Below the pieces are notes generated by a model, which saw nothing but the letters and a program-made list of their open reading frames with translations, made no database searches and was not told the origin of the DNA. A DNA stretch of 64,000 bases from the NCBI GenBank assembly GCA_013398275.1, contig VZSE01006253.1, forward strand, positions 894,507 through 958,506, written 5' to 3'. Numbering within the stretch: position 1 is the first letter of the stretch; the number at the start of each line of letters is the position of its first letter. Shown here piece after piece: positions 36,776 through 49,824 of this stretch. The position numbers and the translations under genes were made by a program. Source of the DNA: Promerops cafer (taxonomy: Eukaryota > Chordata > Aves > Passeriformes > Nectariniidae).

Positions 36776-39627
36776 GTGTAGTGATAGTGGATGTAGAGTC
36801 ATGTAGTAATATCTAATACTTGTCTAACATTTGCTGACATCTGTAACTCAGCATCCAGTTGATGGCAGATAATTCTTCCAAGTACTCAACTGGGTGAAGA
36901 TGCATTTCAACTCATTGAGGATGCAAACAGGCAAAGAATACTTTTCTGGTGTGCTAAGGCAATGCTTTGTCACCTCTGGCATCATAGTCAAGCACGGACA
37001 CAGAGTCACCCACATTGTGTAATTCTTGCCATACTCCATGGTACCTCTTAGGTGTGTAAGAACAAGCAATCTCCCAGAAAAAAATCTTGACATAGCTGAG
37101 GGGGATAGTCCTGCTGTGGGCCAGGCACTCTTCACAGTACTTAGTGAAGAGGATCAAAATTGAAGATGAAATAAACCTTCTGGGTTTTTTTAGCTGTATA
37201 GAAACATCTCGTTTGCAGGGTTTTTTGCTTTCTCTGTTGGCCTCTGACTTCAGTAGTAGATAGTGAGACCCAACAGAGAGATCTGTAGAGTGAAGGCATT
37301 GGGGCTGAGGACCTGGTGTAAACACTGTGCTTGTTTGAGTTGTTCCTTTTCCCTTGAACTAACCACCTTTTGGAGATGAGAATGCAATAGGTGTGCTTCT
37401 GGAGCACATTTTGTTAACTCTGACCCAAAAGGTGCATTGGGACTGCTCTGTGTCATGAAGCAAAGCTCAGTAAATGATGGCTGCTAAGAGATTAAATCCA
37501 GAAGTATGTATCAGATTAGAATCAGAAAGCTAAAGCAAATGCAACCACAGCCTGCACAACAGATGGACCAGGGCAGCAGATCACAGGCGCAGTCTGAGCT
37601 TTTCCTGGTTACCTCACTTAGCTTTCTAACTCAGATAAGTGAAGTCAAGATGATCAGGAGCAGTTCTAAGCCTTTCCTAAACTTAGCTGCAAACCTACAA
37701 CTCCTCTATTACAGGGAAGAAACAACTGTGCCTAAGTCAGGAAATAGGGTAGGTGGTCTGAATTTCGGCTCACCCTTGTCCTGCAGAGCACAGCTCTGGA
37801 AAACTCGTATTCTTCAGTTGTTCAGGTTGCTTTAGAACATGCTGGGGAAAATGGTAGTAAAAGCATCCCCGAGAAGGGATTTTTCTTCTAATAAAATATT
37901 TAGCTGATAGTAGATGTAAAGTCAGTGAGCCTCTAGTTGAAAGAAAACACCTCCTCCCCCTTGGACTTTCTCCAGCTCACAAATCTCCATCTGCTAATTG
38001 GCCTTAATCCACAGAAAAGAAAGCCTTCATAGAACATGGAAAATGCTGAAATGATGCATTGATCCATTTTCATGTTTTAAGCCAAAAAATGTATTTCTTT
38101 AACCTGGAAAACTAGGTAATTGAACAAGTAGCTTTAAAACTAAAACCAGAAGTCAGTGGGAGGAATTTTTTTTTTAAAAAAAGGGGTTGGGAAGTCAAGT
38201 TAAAAAACATGACTATTAAGTAAAAACTTTTTTTTGCTCAATAAATGTACACATTGTAAACTAATCAAAATCAGCCCTCCCTCAACAATAGGAGCTGGTA
38301 AAAGAATGACACAGTTAATATGTTTTCCATGTCTTTTCATTCTGCAATTAATGCCTTTATTTCCCTACTTTAGAGCAGGTCCTTCTGCATGAACACAAGT
38401 TGTTCTTTGAACCAAATCCCTCAGGTTTTCAGTTATAAAAAAAATCCTGATAAGAATAAAATATAAAAAAACCCTTTAGGGACTTTTAAGCCAGAATGAA
38501 AATTGTAGCTTGCCCTGCCTCAGAATTTTCCACTCATTTTCTTTTCACATAAAGCCTGAGCTTCATCAATAAAACTAAATGATAATAACAGATTAGTCAA
38601 GACACTTCTTGACAAAACCTCTCCCATTAACACACTAAACTCCACTCCCACAGAATTGAAAGATTAAAAATAAACTAATTACCCTTACTTTAGCATCCTA
38701 AGTAACTGGTTCCAACCACCTGGCTCACAGCTGCTATGGAAACTATTCAATTAATCAAAATAAGGTTGCTTTTTTTTGCTGATTATTTAAAGAAAAAGAG
38801 AAAGGAATGAAAACCCCCATACACTCAGTTGGAAAAACCTCACCCTTCTGAAATATTCCAGACAGATTTTAATCAGTCCAAAATATTAACATATGAGTAC
38901 TACTATTGCAGAGAAGTTAGCATTTATAATAAGATGGTGAGAAACTTTTACTCTCTTCTCTGGCCTCCTAACACCATGGTATGAACATATGGTACAAGAG
39001 TTTATCCTTTGTTTAGTATCTGGTGAAAAGTGGAGTGAAGGAATGATAGCTTCAGCTGTCTCTTGCTCCATTTCCATTATGTTGGTGAAGACAAACGTGT
39101 TCTGGATTCCTAACAAATATACTAACCTCTGTGTAAAAGGTTCTTCACAGACAAATTGTAAATTTGTTGACTAATAGTCACGTGGTATGTGTGAGGAGGA
39201 GGAAATATTATGTGTAGAAACATGTCTTGCCCTCACCTGTGACTTGTAAACACATATATGGGAGACTAGGATTAAAATGATAATTTAGTTTGGTCCAGCA
39301 TTTTCAAGAGACATAAAGAAAATTCAGCAGTAAACCCCTCACAGGGCCCTTGAAAAGCTGAATCTGCCTTGCCTTTAATTCTACAAATTCAATGACTTAT
39401 TGTAAGAATGATCTGTCAAGCCTTACCCCTGGTTTCAATGAAGAGTAAGATTATAATAATGTAGGAAAAAAACCCAAAACATGAAATAAACAAGAAATTG
39501 AGTAACTAGTGTAGACCAAATTTAGATCTCAATAATTAATCAAGTGGAAATATTTCTCGGTTTTTGGTGCAGTCCTATGGATTAGGTTCAATTATTTTTT
39601 TTTTAATAATTTAAACTCTGATGAGAG
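36776..39627. other. non-coding DNA, with a cluster of minus-strand open frames at 36848-37456
   Basis: Four overlapping minus-strand frames of 68-123 codons occupy 36848-37456, immediately 5' of the LTR-like element on the same strand. I do not recognise a domain in any of them. They may be a decayed internal part of a retroelement or chance. The rest, including a 109-codon plus-strand frame at 37506-37835, looks like ordinary sequence. Confidence 0.4.
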
Positions 39628-39913
39628 ACACTCTTTACAAATTCATGTAGGAACAGGACAAGGGGGAATGGCTTCAAACTGAAAAAGAGTAAGTTTTGAT
39701 TAGATATAAGGAAAAATTCTTTGCTTTGAGAGTGGTGAGGCACTGGCACAAGTTGCCCAGAGAAGTGGATGCCCCATCCCTGGAAGTGTTCAAGGCCAGG
39801 GTGGATGGAGCAATGTGGAAGGTGGAAGGTGTCCTTGTTCATGGCAGGGGGATTGGAACTAGATGATCTTTAAGGCCTCTTTCAAGACAAGCCTTTCCAT
39901 GATTCTGTGATTG
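39628..39913 (+). mobile_element. CR1 LINE, 3' end fragment
   Basis: It follows the consensus closely: GAACAGGACAAGGGGGAATG, GATTAGATATAAGGAAAAAT, GAGTGGTGAGGCACTGGCAC, AAGTTGCCCAGAGAAGTGGA, TGCCCCATCCCTGGAAGTGT, TCAAGGCCAGGGTGGATGGA and TTGGAACTAGATGATCTTTA, with the end CCATGATTCTGTGATT. A small GTGGAAGGTGGAAGGTGT duplication replaces the usual CCTGGTCTAGTGGAAGGTGT. Confidence 0.94.
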
Positions 39914-41714
39914 CATGAACTAAGAATAAATATATCAGTACTTTTAACTTTGCAAGTAGCAAAATATATAGGAAAATTTTCTCAGTTAACAAGATAGCTC
40001 TACAGACTTATACGTGGTAAACTGAGATTGTTAAAATAAATTGTTCTTTAATGCATCCAAGTACAAAATCCATATTCAGGGCCAAAAAAATGAAAGATAT
40101 ATTTACAGAATTTTCAGAGAAGAGGCAGGTGAAGGCACAAGCCTGACACAGAATAATATCACCAAAATTTAACTATCTGAAAACATAGTAGCTCTCTGTC
40201 AAAACAAGGGAAAGAGATTTATCTTCAGGGGCCAGTTCACTTATCTCTTTTACAAACCTGTCCCATAACAAAATGAATCAACTTTTGAAAACATCTGTTT
40301 TACACCCTTCCCAATGGAAAGGAATGTAAACTTTTCAAAATACCTGTCTTTTGCTGGGGTAAGCATACAATCACTGTGGGTTCAGACTGAGAAGAAAGAC
40401 CTGCCTTACACTGCTGGGTCTCTGTCCTTCCAGTTCTCTCCATTTTTGACATTTTCTGGACTTTACGTTCTTTATTCACATTCTTGTAAAAACAGATCCT
40501 GAAAAGCTTGGAGCATCACAGTAAGCTAACAACTAAATACAGATTCTCATGTGAAACTAGGGCCAAAAGGACAGTGTGACTCATAGTTCCTAAGCCAAAA
40601 GCCAAAGAATAGGAATGGTGTATGGAAGGATCTAATTTTTACCATTTTCAGAAGAAAGCTGAAAAATCAGAGGTGATACAGAGAGTAGCAATGTGCTGAT
40701 CCAAAGACTAGAGGAAACGTCTAGCAAAAGACACAGAGATCAATTTAACCTAGTAAAAAGACACCTGAACATTAGTAACAATGTGTAGCGTGTTTCTGTG
40801 ATGGAGATACCATATACTAAAAGGATCACATAATGCAATAGTTTCATTTGTTCTTTAACTCTGCTGCATACAGATATGCAGTGCAGCCCTGCCAGTGTAG
40901 AAATTCTGTAATGTACTAAATAAGATAAAAAATGTGTGATGACATTGATCTTGAGCAAAGTGGTATTATGCGTGCTTTATGCGTTGGTGGGAGGTTCTGG
41001 GAAAAAAAGAGCAACATGTTTCTGGTTTGGAAATGATAAGTGTGTGGGTTAATCTGACTGGATTCCTTTGTATATAATAAAAATTGAAACAAAGGTATCC
41101 AAATGGGAAAAAAAAAAAAAAGCAAATAGTCCATTTCACACTGATGTATTCACTTCAGTTTCTGTGAACTGTTTGATCTAACCATGTAGCTGATAAATGT
41201 TAAGATGAGAAGTGTTCAGGAACACACAGAGAACAGTAGCAGATTTTCAAATATTTATGTTTTCATCTTAGTTTTTTTTTCCTCTTTCAAACTATCAAAT
41301 AGCATAAGTCTGCTTTAAAAAGACATTTTCATGCCAGCAAAAATGTCTAAATCTTTCAAACCAGAAACTTAAATGCATTCTCCTTTTGGATTATTTTTGT
41401 AGTTTTCATAACTGGCATTCCACTGGGACTGGTATGTCTGCTGGATGTAGGTGGGTAATGGTCCCACAAGGATATGCTTTACTTTCTTCAAATAAATATA
41501 GGCATACATTAGCTGGAAAAGCATCCTGGGAGAAATTTGCTTCTCAGTTTGTCAACATTGCATGCAACCAGGCATTATTATTGCTTATTTGTACTACAGT
41601 AGAGTGTAGGGAGACTGAGGCTGCTGTTACTGTAGGCAGTTGAAGATTATACAGCAAAATAAAGACTCTCCAACAGGAAGTCTTTCATAAAACTTTTAAG
41701 TATAGCAAAGAAAT

Positions 41715-41795
41715 TAACAGTTGAGGGAAGTGAAGTAACTTGTAGATGGTCACACAAAAGATCAGAATCAGAGCTACTGTGGAAGTCCAGGATTG
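41715..41795 (-). repeat. MIR-like SINE relic, minus strand
   Basis: GAGGGAAGTGAAGTAACTTG, TAGATGGTCACACAAAAGAT and CAGAATCAGAGCTAC follow the reversed MIR consensus (GAGGTTAAGTGACTTGCCCA, AGGTCACACAGC, then the AGAGCCAGG region). The reading GTCACACA after an AAGTGACTTG-like run is the recognisable core. It is old and diverged; a profile search is needed to confirm it. Confidence 0.5.
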
Positions 41796-42281
41796 CTGAT
41801 TCCCTTTGATTTCCTTGTTCAGGCTGCTGAACTGGTCCAAGGAAAGATGATTTTCTATCCCCATAGGGTATAAATATAGATAATTGTCCAAAAATGAACC
41901 AAACTCCACTGAAGTCAAGAGAGATTAATTTATTTACAACATTTACATTTTGCTATAGGGTTTTTCATCAGAATTTATGAATTGAACTTAAGAAAACTGG
42001 GATTTAAAAAGAACAGAAAAAATCATAACCCACCACCAGTATAATAACAATAAGAAAGAAAAATTATTCTGAGAAAGCATGGATCAAATGGGAGATCTGA
42101 TTTAAGATAAGCTGTGACTGATGGGATGAGCTCAAAGGAGGGCTCCACAGCCTCCAGAGGCCTTCTTTTTACATTTGGTACCCACTTGAGTCTTCTCTCA
42201 GTGACTGCTCATCCCTTTTTCAAATACTGCTAAATAAACTCTGCCAGACACCACTCATCCCATGGGAACCTCAAACGCTGA

Positions 42282-42308
42282 TTTTTTTTTTTTTTGTGTG
42301 TGTGTGTT
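42282..42308 (+). repeat. poly(T) followed by (TG)n
   Basis: A run of about 14 T residues passes directly into TGTGTGTGTGTG. It is a plain microsatellite-type tract. Confidence 0.9.
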
Positions 42309-42690
42309 TAGAAGATGTTAAAAACCATCACAGAGCAAGTTTCTCTTTTTTCCATTGTTCCATGATCTCCTTGCACTGAGCTATCCACTCTCTACTATAA
42401 CATCAGCTTAAATTATACACATTGTTTTACTATCACTATTCTCTGTGTTTTTCTAAGGATCAAAGCACAAACTACAGGACAGTAAGCCAACAACCTGAGA
42501 GCCTCAAGCTGGCAAGTCTTCAGCAGGCAGTGCAGCTCACCTTCTTCATGTTGGTGGGAAGTTCTGTGACAGCTTTTTATGCAGGAAACTCTTTCCTGCT
42601 CAGGTTTGAACCAGACAGAGCTCTGAAAGATAACTGGATTTAGCTGAGAAGTGTTTTGCCTTTCCTTACATATATCCTGATTTGTAACCT

Positions 42691-42774
42691 TAAAAAAACC
42701 CAAACCAAAACAAACCCCCAAAACCCAGCCAAGCAACTAAGAAAGCAACCCCCCCAAACCCCCCCAAAACCCCA
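42691..42774 (+). repeat. C/A-rich low-complexity tract
   Basis: The tract is built from AAACCC, CCAAACC and CCCCCC units with a short break (CAGCCAAGCAACTAAGAAAG). The minus-strand reading is G/T-rich and creates Phe/Gly/Trp-rich false open frames (42413-42858). Confidence 0.9.
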
Positions 42775-45700
42775 GTAACAGAAAAAGATTTTTTTTTCAT
42801 TCTCACTAATCCAGCTAGACAAAATGCACTTACGTACTTGTAGACTAAGGAAGATCATGGAGAAGCTGTAATACTTCCCAACTCAAACTATGCATAGCAC
42901 ATCACTTCTAGCTGTTGGTCCAAAAAGAGTAGATCTACAAAACCTAGAGCCTGAAGCGTGTGTTTGATGGAGAAATTGCTAGGATATGCAAACACCTATT
43001 CTATCTCCCTGCTAATAGTGATCTGGTCCTTGTAGATCAATGAACCAAAACCTTCAGGAGTCCCCAGGTTATTTACTCTTGTGCTTGTTGCAGCACGAAG
43101 CTGCTGGTCTTCCAATATTTTCCCTCTGAGTTATGTCCACTTTTTAACAGATTTCACAGTCCAGGCTAGCATGGCATGAGGTGATGCCTGCAAATTGACT
43201 AGACAGTGCATCATAATAGTGTCCATACAAGTTGCCACAGCACAATAAACAGAAGGAGAAGAAAATCTCAGGATAAAGCAGCGTCTTGATTCCCAGGCCG
43301 CTTATGCCACATGCAAGGAGCTAAAACGAAAATTCCCTGGAAATTCTGTTCCAAATCTAACTTTTGGGAGGTAAAAAACTTATGGTCTCCTGCCAGCTCT
43401 GCCTAATTTGTAGTATCAGACCCTGAGAGAAGATGACAGCTGCAGACGGTGTGGAAGAAAAGCCACCTTGCAACATATTTTGTGAAGTTGCAGTCTCTGG
43501 CATTGGCCCAGAGCCGGTATTGCTGGAGACATGATGAAGTGTGAAAAGTCCTGGCAGGCATTTTAGACAAATAAAAGATGGGAGGCAAGGGAAAATCAGG
43601 ACCAAAAGAGATTAATATTTGTGAGGTTTATAGCAGAAGAGGGAAAACAATAGGAAGTAAGAAAACCTCCATAGGGTATTTTTTGCAACCGCAACAGATT
43701 AAAACCAGGATGGACCTGAAGAGGAAGCTTATTTTTTCCAGCTGGACATTCACCTGAGAGCAGAGATCAGGTTGTGAACAGCAGTCTGAGAAAACAAAAT
43801 GGCCAATAATGAGAGAATTTGCAGCTTAAAAATGTCAGAAAGGTCAATGAGACAGTGTGTGTGTGTTTGAAGAGGGAAAAATGGTGGAAGAGTGCAGTAT
43901 TTTCTAAGCTGGGAATGGTAATGGCACCATGAAGCTGTCCATTTATTATGGGACATAACTCTGCAGTCTTGCTTTTGTGTGTATGGGTTGGTGATGTCCT
44001 AGCTGCATGTGAAGGTGGGAATTTCTTGTCACTCCTTCCCCTGAGTTCTGGTTCCGTCAGAAAGAAGGACCTGAGGGGAAAGAGCAAATTTCAGAAGGAG
44101 CTTTATCTGGAGGATCAGGGACGATCATGACATGCTAGGTGACAGAACAGAGGTGGAGTCACTGCCTGGCTCCACTGATCAGACCTGCTGGGTGGTGGGG
44201 TCTGTTTGATCTTCTGGAGATCCCCTGTGCCCTACATGGAAGTAGGACAAATAAACCATATCATCCAGGGAAGAAAACCAAAACCATTTGGAATAAAAAA
44301 AAACAACAAAAAAAACCCAGAAAGCAACAAAGTATGAGGTGAAGCCTGAGAGAAGGGCCCATAGGTGGAATGCAATGTACAAAGCGCGAATTTCACAACA
44401 AAATCGAAAAGGTGTTCATGTTTCCTGGTATATATTAAATCTCTGGATTGCATTCCTATGAAAATTCTGGCAACTTTTGTCTGCCCAGTTTATTATATCA
44501 GAGGTTGAAGCTTTGGATAAATTTTGTTGCTTATGTGCCACCAGTAGTTATGAGAGGAAATGTAACATTAGTTTTTGGCAGTAACTTGCCATGTCTAGCA
44601 AAATCAATGACTTTTTTTTCTCCATTGCAGTCTTTTCAGGAAAAGTATATCCATTTCCTAACTGTGCAATGCATTACGGGTAGACAAGAGCAGCTATTTT
44701 TAGGTGACAAACCAGAAGTAACCAATGGAACACAATTGTCTCTAGTGAGGTACAGACATAGTGCAGCACGGGTAACCTAGAGAAACCAAACAACTACACC
44801 CTGCTCCTGTTATGGAAGACCAAGTACAGAGTACCAGGACATGGCTCTGACAAAAGAGAAGGGAGAATAAAGATAACTACATGGCAAAGTCAAACAGAGT
44901 TGGCTGGGTATCTGTCCCAGCTGTAGAGCTGGTGTCCTGAAATCAGCAGCACAAAAAATGATGAGGCACAGGCAGCCCTTTGATGGCAGGAAAGGGAGAG
45001 AGTGGTAAGCATCCATGGTGCATGGTAGTTCTTCTGACTCTTCCTGTTGACTTCTAGTTTGATGAATCCACACCCTCTGTTTCCTCTTTAAAAAACAATC
45101 TTCATTCTGATTCTCTTCTTCTCACGAGTCATCTCTATTTGTGCCTTTTATCCCTGTTAGTTTTAAGTCCCTGAATAGAGTACTATTTGATTTCATCAAT
45201 TTTTCCCATGGAGGCATTTTGTCTCAGCTTTGTCTATCTGCTACTGATAGGGAGGTGTGGTCTCCAACCAGGTCTGCAGGGTAGAGAAGACAGACTTTTA
45301 AGATGGAAAATGAAATCCTAGTCCTTGACTTGGAAATATATACATTTTTTCCTCTTCTTTCTCCTCTAGAAGAATTTGCAGGGAGTATGAAATAATCAGC
45401 CTCGCTGGAGAAACTTGATTCCACCCATAAAAATAGGGGCTTTTCAGAAGAACTGTCTGAAAAGACTTAAGCTCTTCTTCTGACCCTGGATGATCTCAGT
45501 GATACCTTTCTCCAAATGCAGGAAACTTTTTCTTTTGGACTTTCCCTAAAATACACTACATCTGTAGCTTGTTGCTGTGGATTTGAGTGAATGACGGGAT
45601 GCATTTTTATACAGAGATAGAAGATTTATCATGCCTTCAGATATACTGAATGGCTATAAAGTCTTTTTCAATACACTTTTCCTGGTATCTTAATTGCAGT

Positions 45701-46054
45701 GCTTTGGAATTCATTTCAGTTTCAAGTGCCACTGGCATGAAAAAGCCCTTCATTTCTAGCATATTGTTGAAGCACTGTAAAGATGAGAACTCTTCACTTC
45801 TGCCAGGAAAGCTTGCTGATGGGCTGAATGTCTTGAGGATCAAAAGGTATAACCCTCCCTTTCTTTAAGGCTTCAATGAAGAAATTAATGCTAAGTCAAG
45901 ATGGGTTTACGAAATTGACTAAGTTCATGAAAGAAAGATTGAAGCAATTTAATGTGATAACAATGTAAATTTTCAGGTAGGAAAAGGCTTGACTATTCCA
46001 TTTGTCCTTGCTGTTTATTCTCTAAGTTAACATAATACTTTGAAGATGTTATTT

Positions 46055-46107
46055 TATATATATAATATATATACACATATATGTGTGTGTGTATATATAT
46101 ATATATA
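46055..46107 (+). repeat. (TA)n-(CA)-(TG)n-(TA)n compound microsatellite
   Basis: A run of TATATA passes through ACACATATATGTGTGTGTGT and back into TATATATATATATATA. The centre (ACACATATATGTGT, 46073-46086) is a perfect palindrome, so the tract can form a hairpin or cruciform. Confidence 0.92.
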
Positions 46108-46180
46108 AAAATTAATTAATACTGGCTGGTCTCAAGAAAACCATGGATCACACGAGTTTCCCTCAGACATCCTGACTTGC

Positions 46181-46201
46181 TATGTATATATATATATATA
46201 T
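46181..46201 (+). repeat. (TA)n microsatellite
   Basis: TATGTATATATATATATATA. It lies about 75 bp after the compound tract at 46055 and is separated from it by ordinary sequence. Confidence 0.9.
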
Positions 46202-49200
46202 GCTTGAGGAAATAACATATTTTTTTACCATCCTCATGTTCTTGACTTAATTGTCCCCTATCAAGTTATTTAGAAAAGGAAGAAATTAATTTCCCTAGAG
46301 CAGTGAAGAAGAGCAAGAGTAATGGGGCAAGCAAAGTGAACCAGTAGAACCAAGATGTAATCACAAAACCGTGTCAGGTTTGCTGTTATCCTATTTGATA
46401 CATACCTGACACTTTATAACTCCTTTGCCATGCAGATATTTATGTCTGCTGCTCATCTTCTGCAAAGGTTTGTCTCTCATGTCTGTGCAGACCCACCTGA
46501 AGTCAGAGAGTACCTCAAGCCTATAGTTCTGCCTGCATGGATCTTCTAGCAAGATCCTGTCCTGGATTTCTCATGTTGTGCCATGAGTTCTCAGATGCAA
46601 TGATGTTGTAACAATCATGCTTGTAAGAATTGCTGAAAACCAAGGGTCTAGTGGAGCAGAAACATGTAGTAACAAGAGGCCTCCCTAAGGACTTGAGATT
46701 TACTTACACACACCTTAAATTTATCCTACATGTTTTCCTTGACAAATATTTTTAATTTTTTGTGTGTGCACCATTCCACCATATATGAAAACACATTAAT
46801 TTCCTTTATTAAGCATTCTGTGAACATAAAATTATTGAAATTTTGAGAGGTTCCTACTGTGATAGGGACCATATGTAAACCTCATTGTAAGTCCATAAAG
46901 ACTGTGGTCTGCAGCTATCATTGAGTTCAATTGCAGTCATAATCTTCAAAAGAAAAGGAAACATTTTTCTTTTCTGCTGTTTCAGCTTTGTTTATATATA
47001 TTGTGCATATCCACAGTTCCACAAGCCTCTTTACAGCCTAGATTTAGATTTCTGTGGTTTTCTCTTACAGAGTTCCCTGCAGCATAGAAAGGGTTTGTCC
47101 CTACCAATGAAACAGAAAAGATGGTACAGTTAGATGGAAAACAGGACTTAAGGACTTGGAGTCAGTCTTGATGAGTGGAACTGGATCAAACAGTAGGATC
47201 TCAAGAAACAAATCAAAGAATTCCCACAAGACAGGACACAGAGAGTAACAACCTCTATGCATTTTGAATACTTCTCTAGGCAATGAAGGGTTTAGGCAGA
47301 AGAGTAGAACAAACTCAGAAGTGCCTATGAGCCCTCCTCCACCTGCTTAATTTTCACATGGCAGCTTCTCAGAAAACCTGCAATTACACTGCTTCCTTTT
47401 GCATTTGGACACGCCTACTATTACACCAGCCTGTTTACTGACGTGGTGCTGACATAGGTATTTGAGCACAGAGGATTTCTCAGGTATCAGAGGATGGGAC
47501 TCTGTGGTTTTTTATTAAAGATATTTGGTCTTTGGTTGTTCCGCAGGTTGCCCTGTGTACTTATCATGCATCCATGGTATGATAAGTACATCAATCAGGT
47601 ACTCACATTATTGCAATACTACCTTTTTTTCCCCGTTACAGATTCCCCTGTTCAACAAATGTATCCAATGCTTCCATATATGTAAGAGAAAATGCAAACG
47701 TGTTCTTTTTTTTCCAGATTTTTTGGACACATGCATAGGCACACCAAAAATGGGACAGATTGTCACTTAGCCTTTCGTGTGCTTTTCTTTGATTTTATGT
47801 CTTTTCAAGACTAAATACCATTAAACTGAAAATAAGTACTATAGGCACCTGAACACCTATTTGAGAATGAGAGATGGCATTATAGGATGGACATTTTTCT
47901 TCCTGTCTTTTTGTTCCTTTTTCACAGACTCTCCTGGTAATACTAACTTAAGTAGCTCACAAGGGTGTTGTGCAGATTAATTAAGTGCTAAGTATTATTA
48001 AGCAGACTGCAAACCTAATAAATGTTAAGCTGAACTTTTGAACCTATGCTGTTCATGTGGGTGCTAAATTAGCTAAATGAGCTTACATAATATTGCAGTA
48101 TCCAGATGAAACAATCATGGTGAATTTAGGTATGTAAATGTAATTACCTGGCTTGGAATTTTGCCGAAACACCATAGACAGAGTACTAACCATGCCCCTA
48201 TAAAAGCAGCAGTAGTTTTTTAAGTACTAGAATAGTATATATCTTACTTTAGATGGATTTTTAAATCACAGATGATTGGACTAGAAATGACCTAAAGAAT
48301 ATTTTTCAGATTTTCACAAATCAATCTCAAAGAAACCCCAAAATATTCTGATTAGAAGCTCTATTTGTTTGGATTTTTTTTTAAATGAAAAATCATTAAA
48401 ATGGGGGAAAAAGTGAGGTCTTAGTTGAGATTTTTTTAATCCTGAAACAAAATTCATGACAAGCTTTGTTTTTAATTGAAGGGGGGAGGAAAAAGTAAAG
48501 GGCATTTTCACAAGAGAAGTCAATCTATTTCAAATGTCGCTGAATAGAGAATACCCTGTACCAGAGGGTGATTCAGTGGGTGACTGTTTAATCCATGGGT
48601 GGTGCCTTTGTTCCTTAACTACAAAAGATGGTAGAGGTTCTTTCATCTCATTCATATTGGCTATCAAAGTTATCTAAGTCTTGATGAGAATAATAAATTC
48701 CTTCTGTGTTCAAGAGAGTGAAATGTGACCAGGAGTGACTCAGTTTATCTGTTTTAGGTGCTGGTCTAGAATGGGATGAATCTCCTAGAGATGTCTACCT
48801 CCACCAATTATAGAGATCATGATTAAGTGTCAAGCTTTCAGATGACTAAAGGCAGGTGAAGTGAGCTTCTCCTTAAAATGACTATACTGCTAATTTATGC
48901 ATCTCACTTGGATGTGCTCAGCTAAGTTAAAGGAATCTGCTCTTTTGTGCAGATGCCAGGGAAAGGTGCTAGCATAAGTGAAACACATTCCAGTACCTGA
49001 GGGAGCACAAACTTCAGGCATGTAAAACATGACAGTTACTGGGACATGAGCACACCTTGGACAGAAGTACTTTTGCAATGGAAAAACTAAGTCAAAGTCT
49101 ACTGTTGAACTTAGTAGATTTCAAGGGTAACTCCCAGATTTGTAGGGTTTTTTTTTTAATTTCCTATTATGTTTTTAATTTTTTTTTTTTAATTTAATCC

Positions 49201-49824
49201 CTATGTACTGAAATGCTATAATTCTATATGGAGGCTTAACGTTTATGTCTACCTATACATGATCTTCTAGCAGCACAATGCTAGGTTTCACATCTCATTT
49301 TATTGACATTTATAATTTGACCTCTGGCAATGGCATTGTCAAGCCAAATGAAGGTTGAGATCTTCTGGGTGCAGAAGCCATGAGATGTGTCTGTAATTTA
49401 TGAGATCATCTACATCATCTGCTATTAAGAGTGGGAGCCTTTTATTAAGGTTTATAGGTCTAAAATGCTCCTGAGGACTTTTCATGTGGTTACTGTAAAA
49501 CCCAATATAAACATTCCTTCTCCTGTGTGAGCACACAGATCTTTGCTAGGAAGTGCATACAAGCAGTGACCATCTTAGCATTTATTACCAGCTGCTTTGA
49601 ATATAACAAACTTTCAGGTATGAGTTTAACCACCCATTTGGCATTCATCTGCAGGGCCTTCTTTAAAAACATGCTATAAAACTGAAATGTGTCATAGCCT
49701 TCAAAAGTCTGCTTGTTCTCATGCACCTATCTTTGTCCAAAATCTCAATTTTAAAGAAAATTAAAGCATGGATCACCCCCATGAAATGCTATTATGTAAT
49801 GGCAAAGAGTTGGAAAGTGTTCAC
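46202..49824. other. unique AT-rich non-coding DNA
   Basis: Only a MIR-like scrap at 47955-48030 and T-rich runs near 49148 and 49180 stand out. Open frames of 60-81 codons are compatible with chance. Confidence 0.5.
47955..48030 (+). repeat. possible MIR 3' relic
   Basis: CTCACAAGGGTGTTGTGCAG, ATTAATTAAGTGCTAAG and, 30 bases on, CTAATAAATGTTAAG resemble the MIR 3' part (TCATAGGGTTGTTGTGAGGA, TTAAAT...AGTGCT, CTCAATAAATGTT). Order and spacing are right but identity is low. Confidence 0.4.

Larger units (their letters stand above)
39914..46054. other. unique non-coding DNA with scattered low-complexity tracts
   Basis: It contains a MIR-like relic (41715-41795), an A15 run near 41107, a T/GT tract (42282-42308) and a C/A-rich tract (42691-42774). 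Open frames up to 110 codons occur on both strands around 42.4-44.8 kb without recognisable domains, and several overlap the low-complexity tracts. No exon can be supported. Confidence 0.45.
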
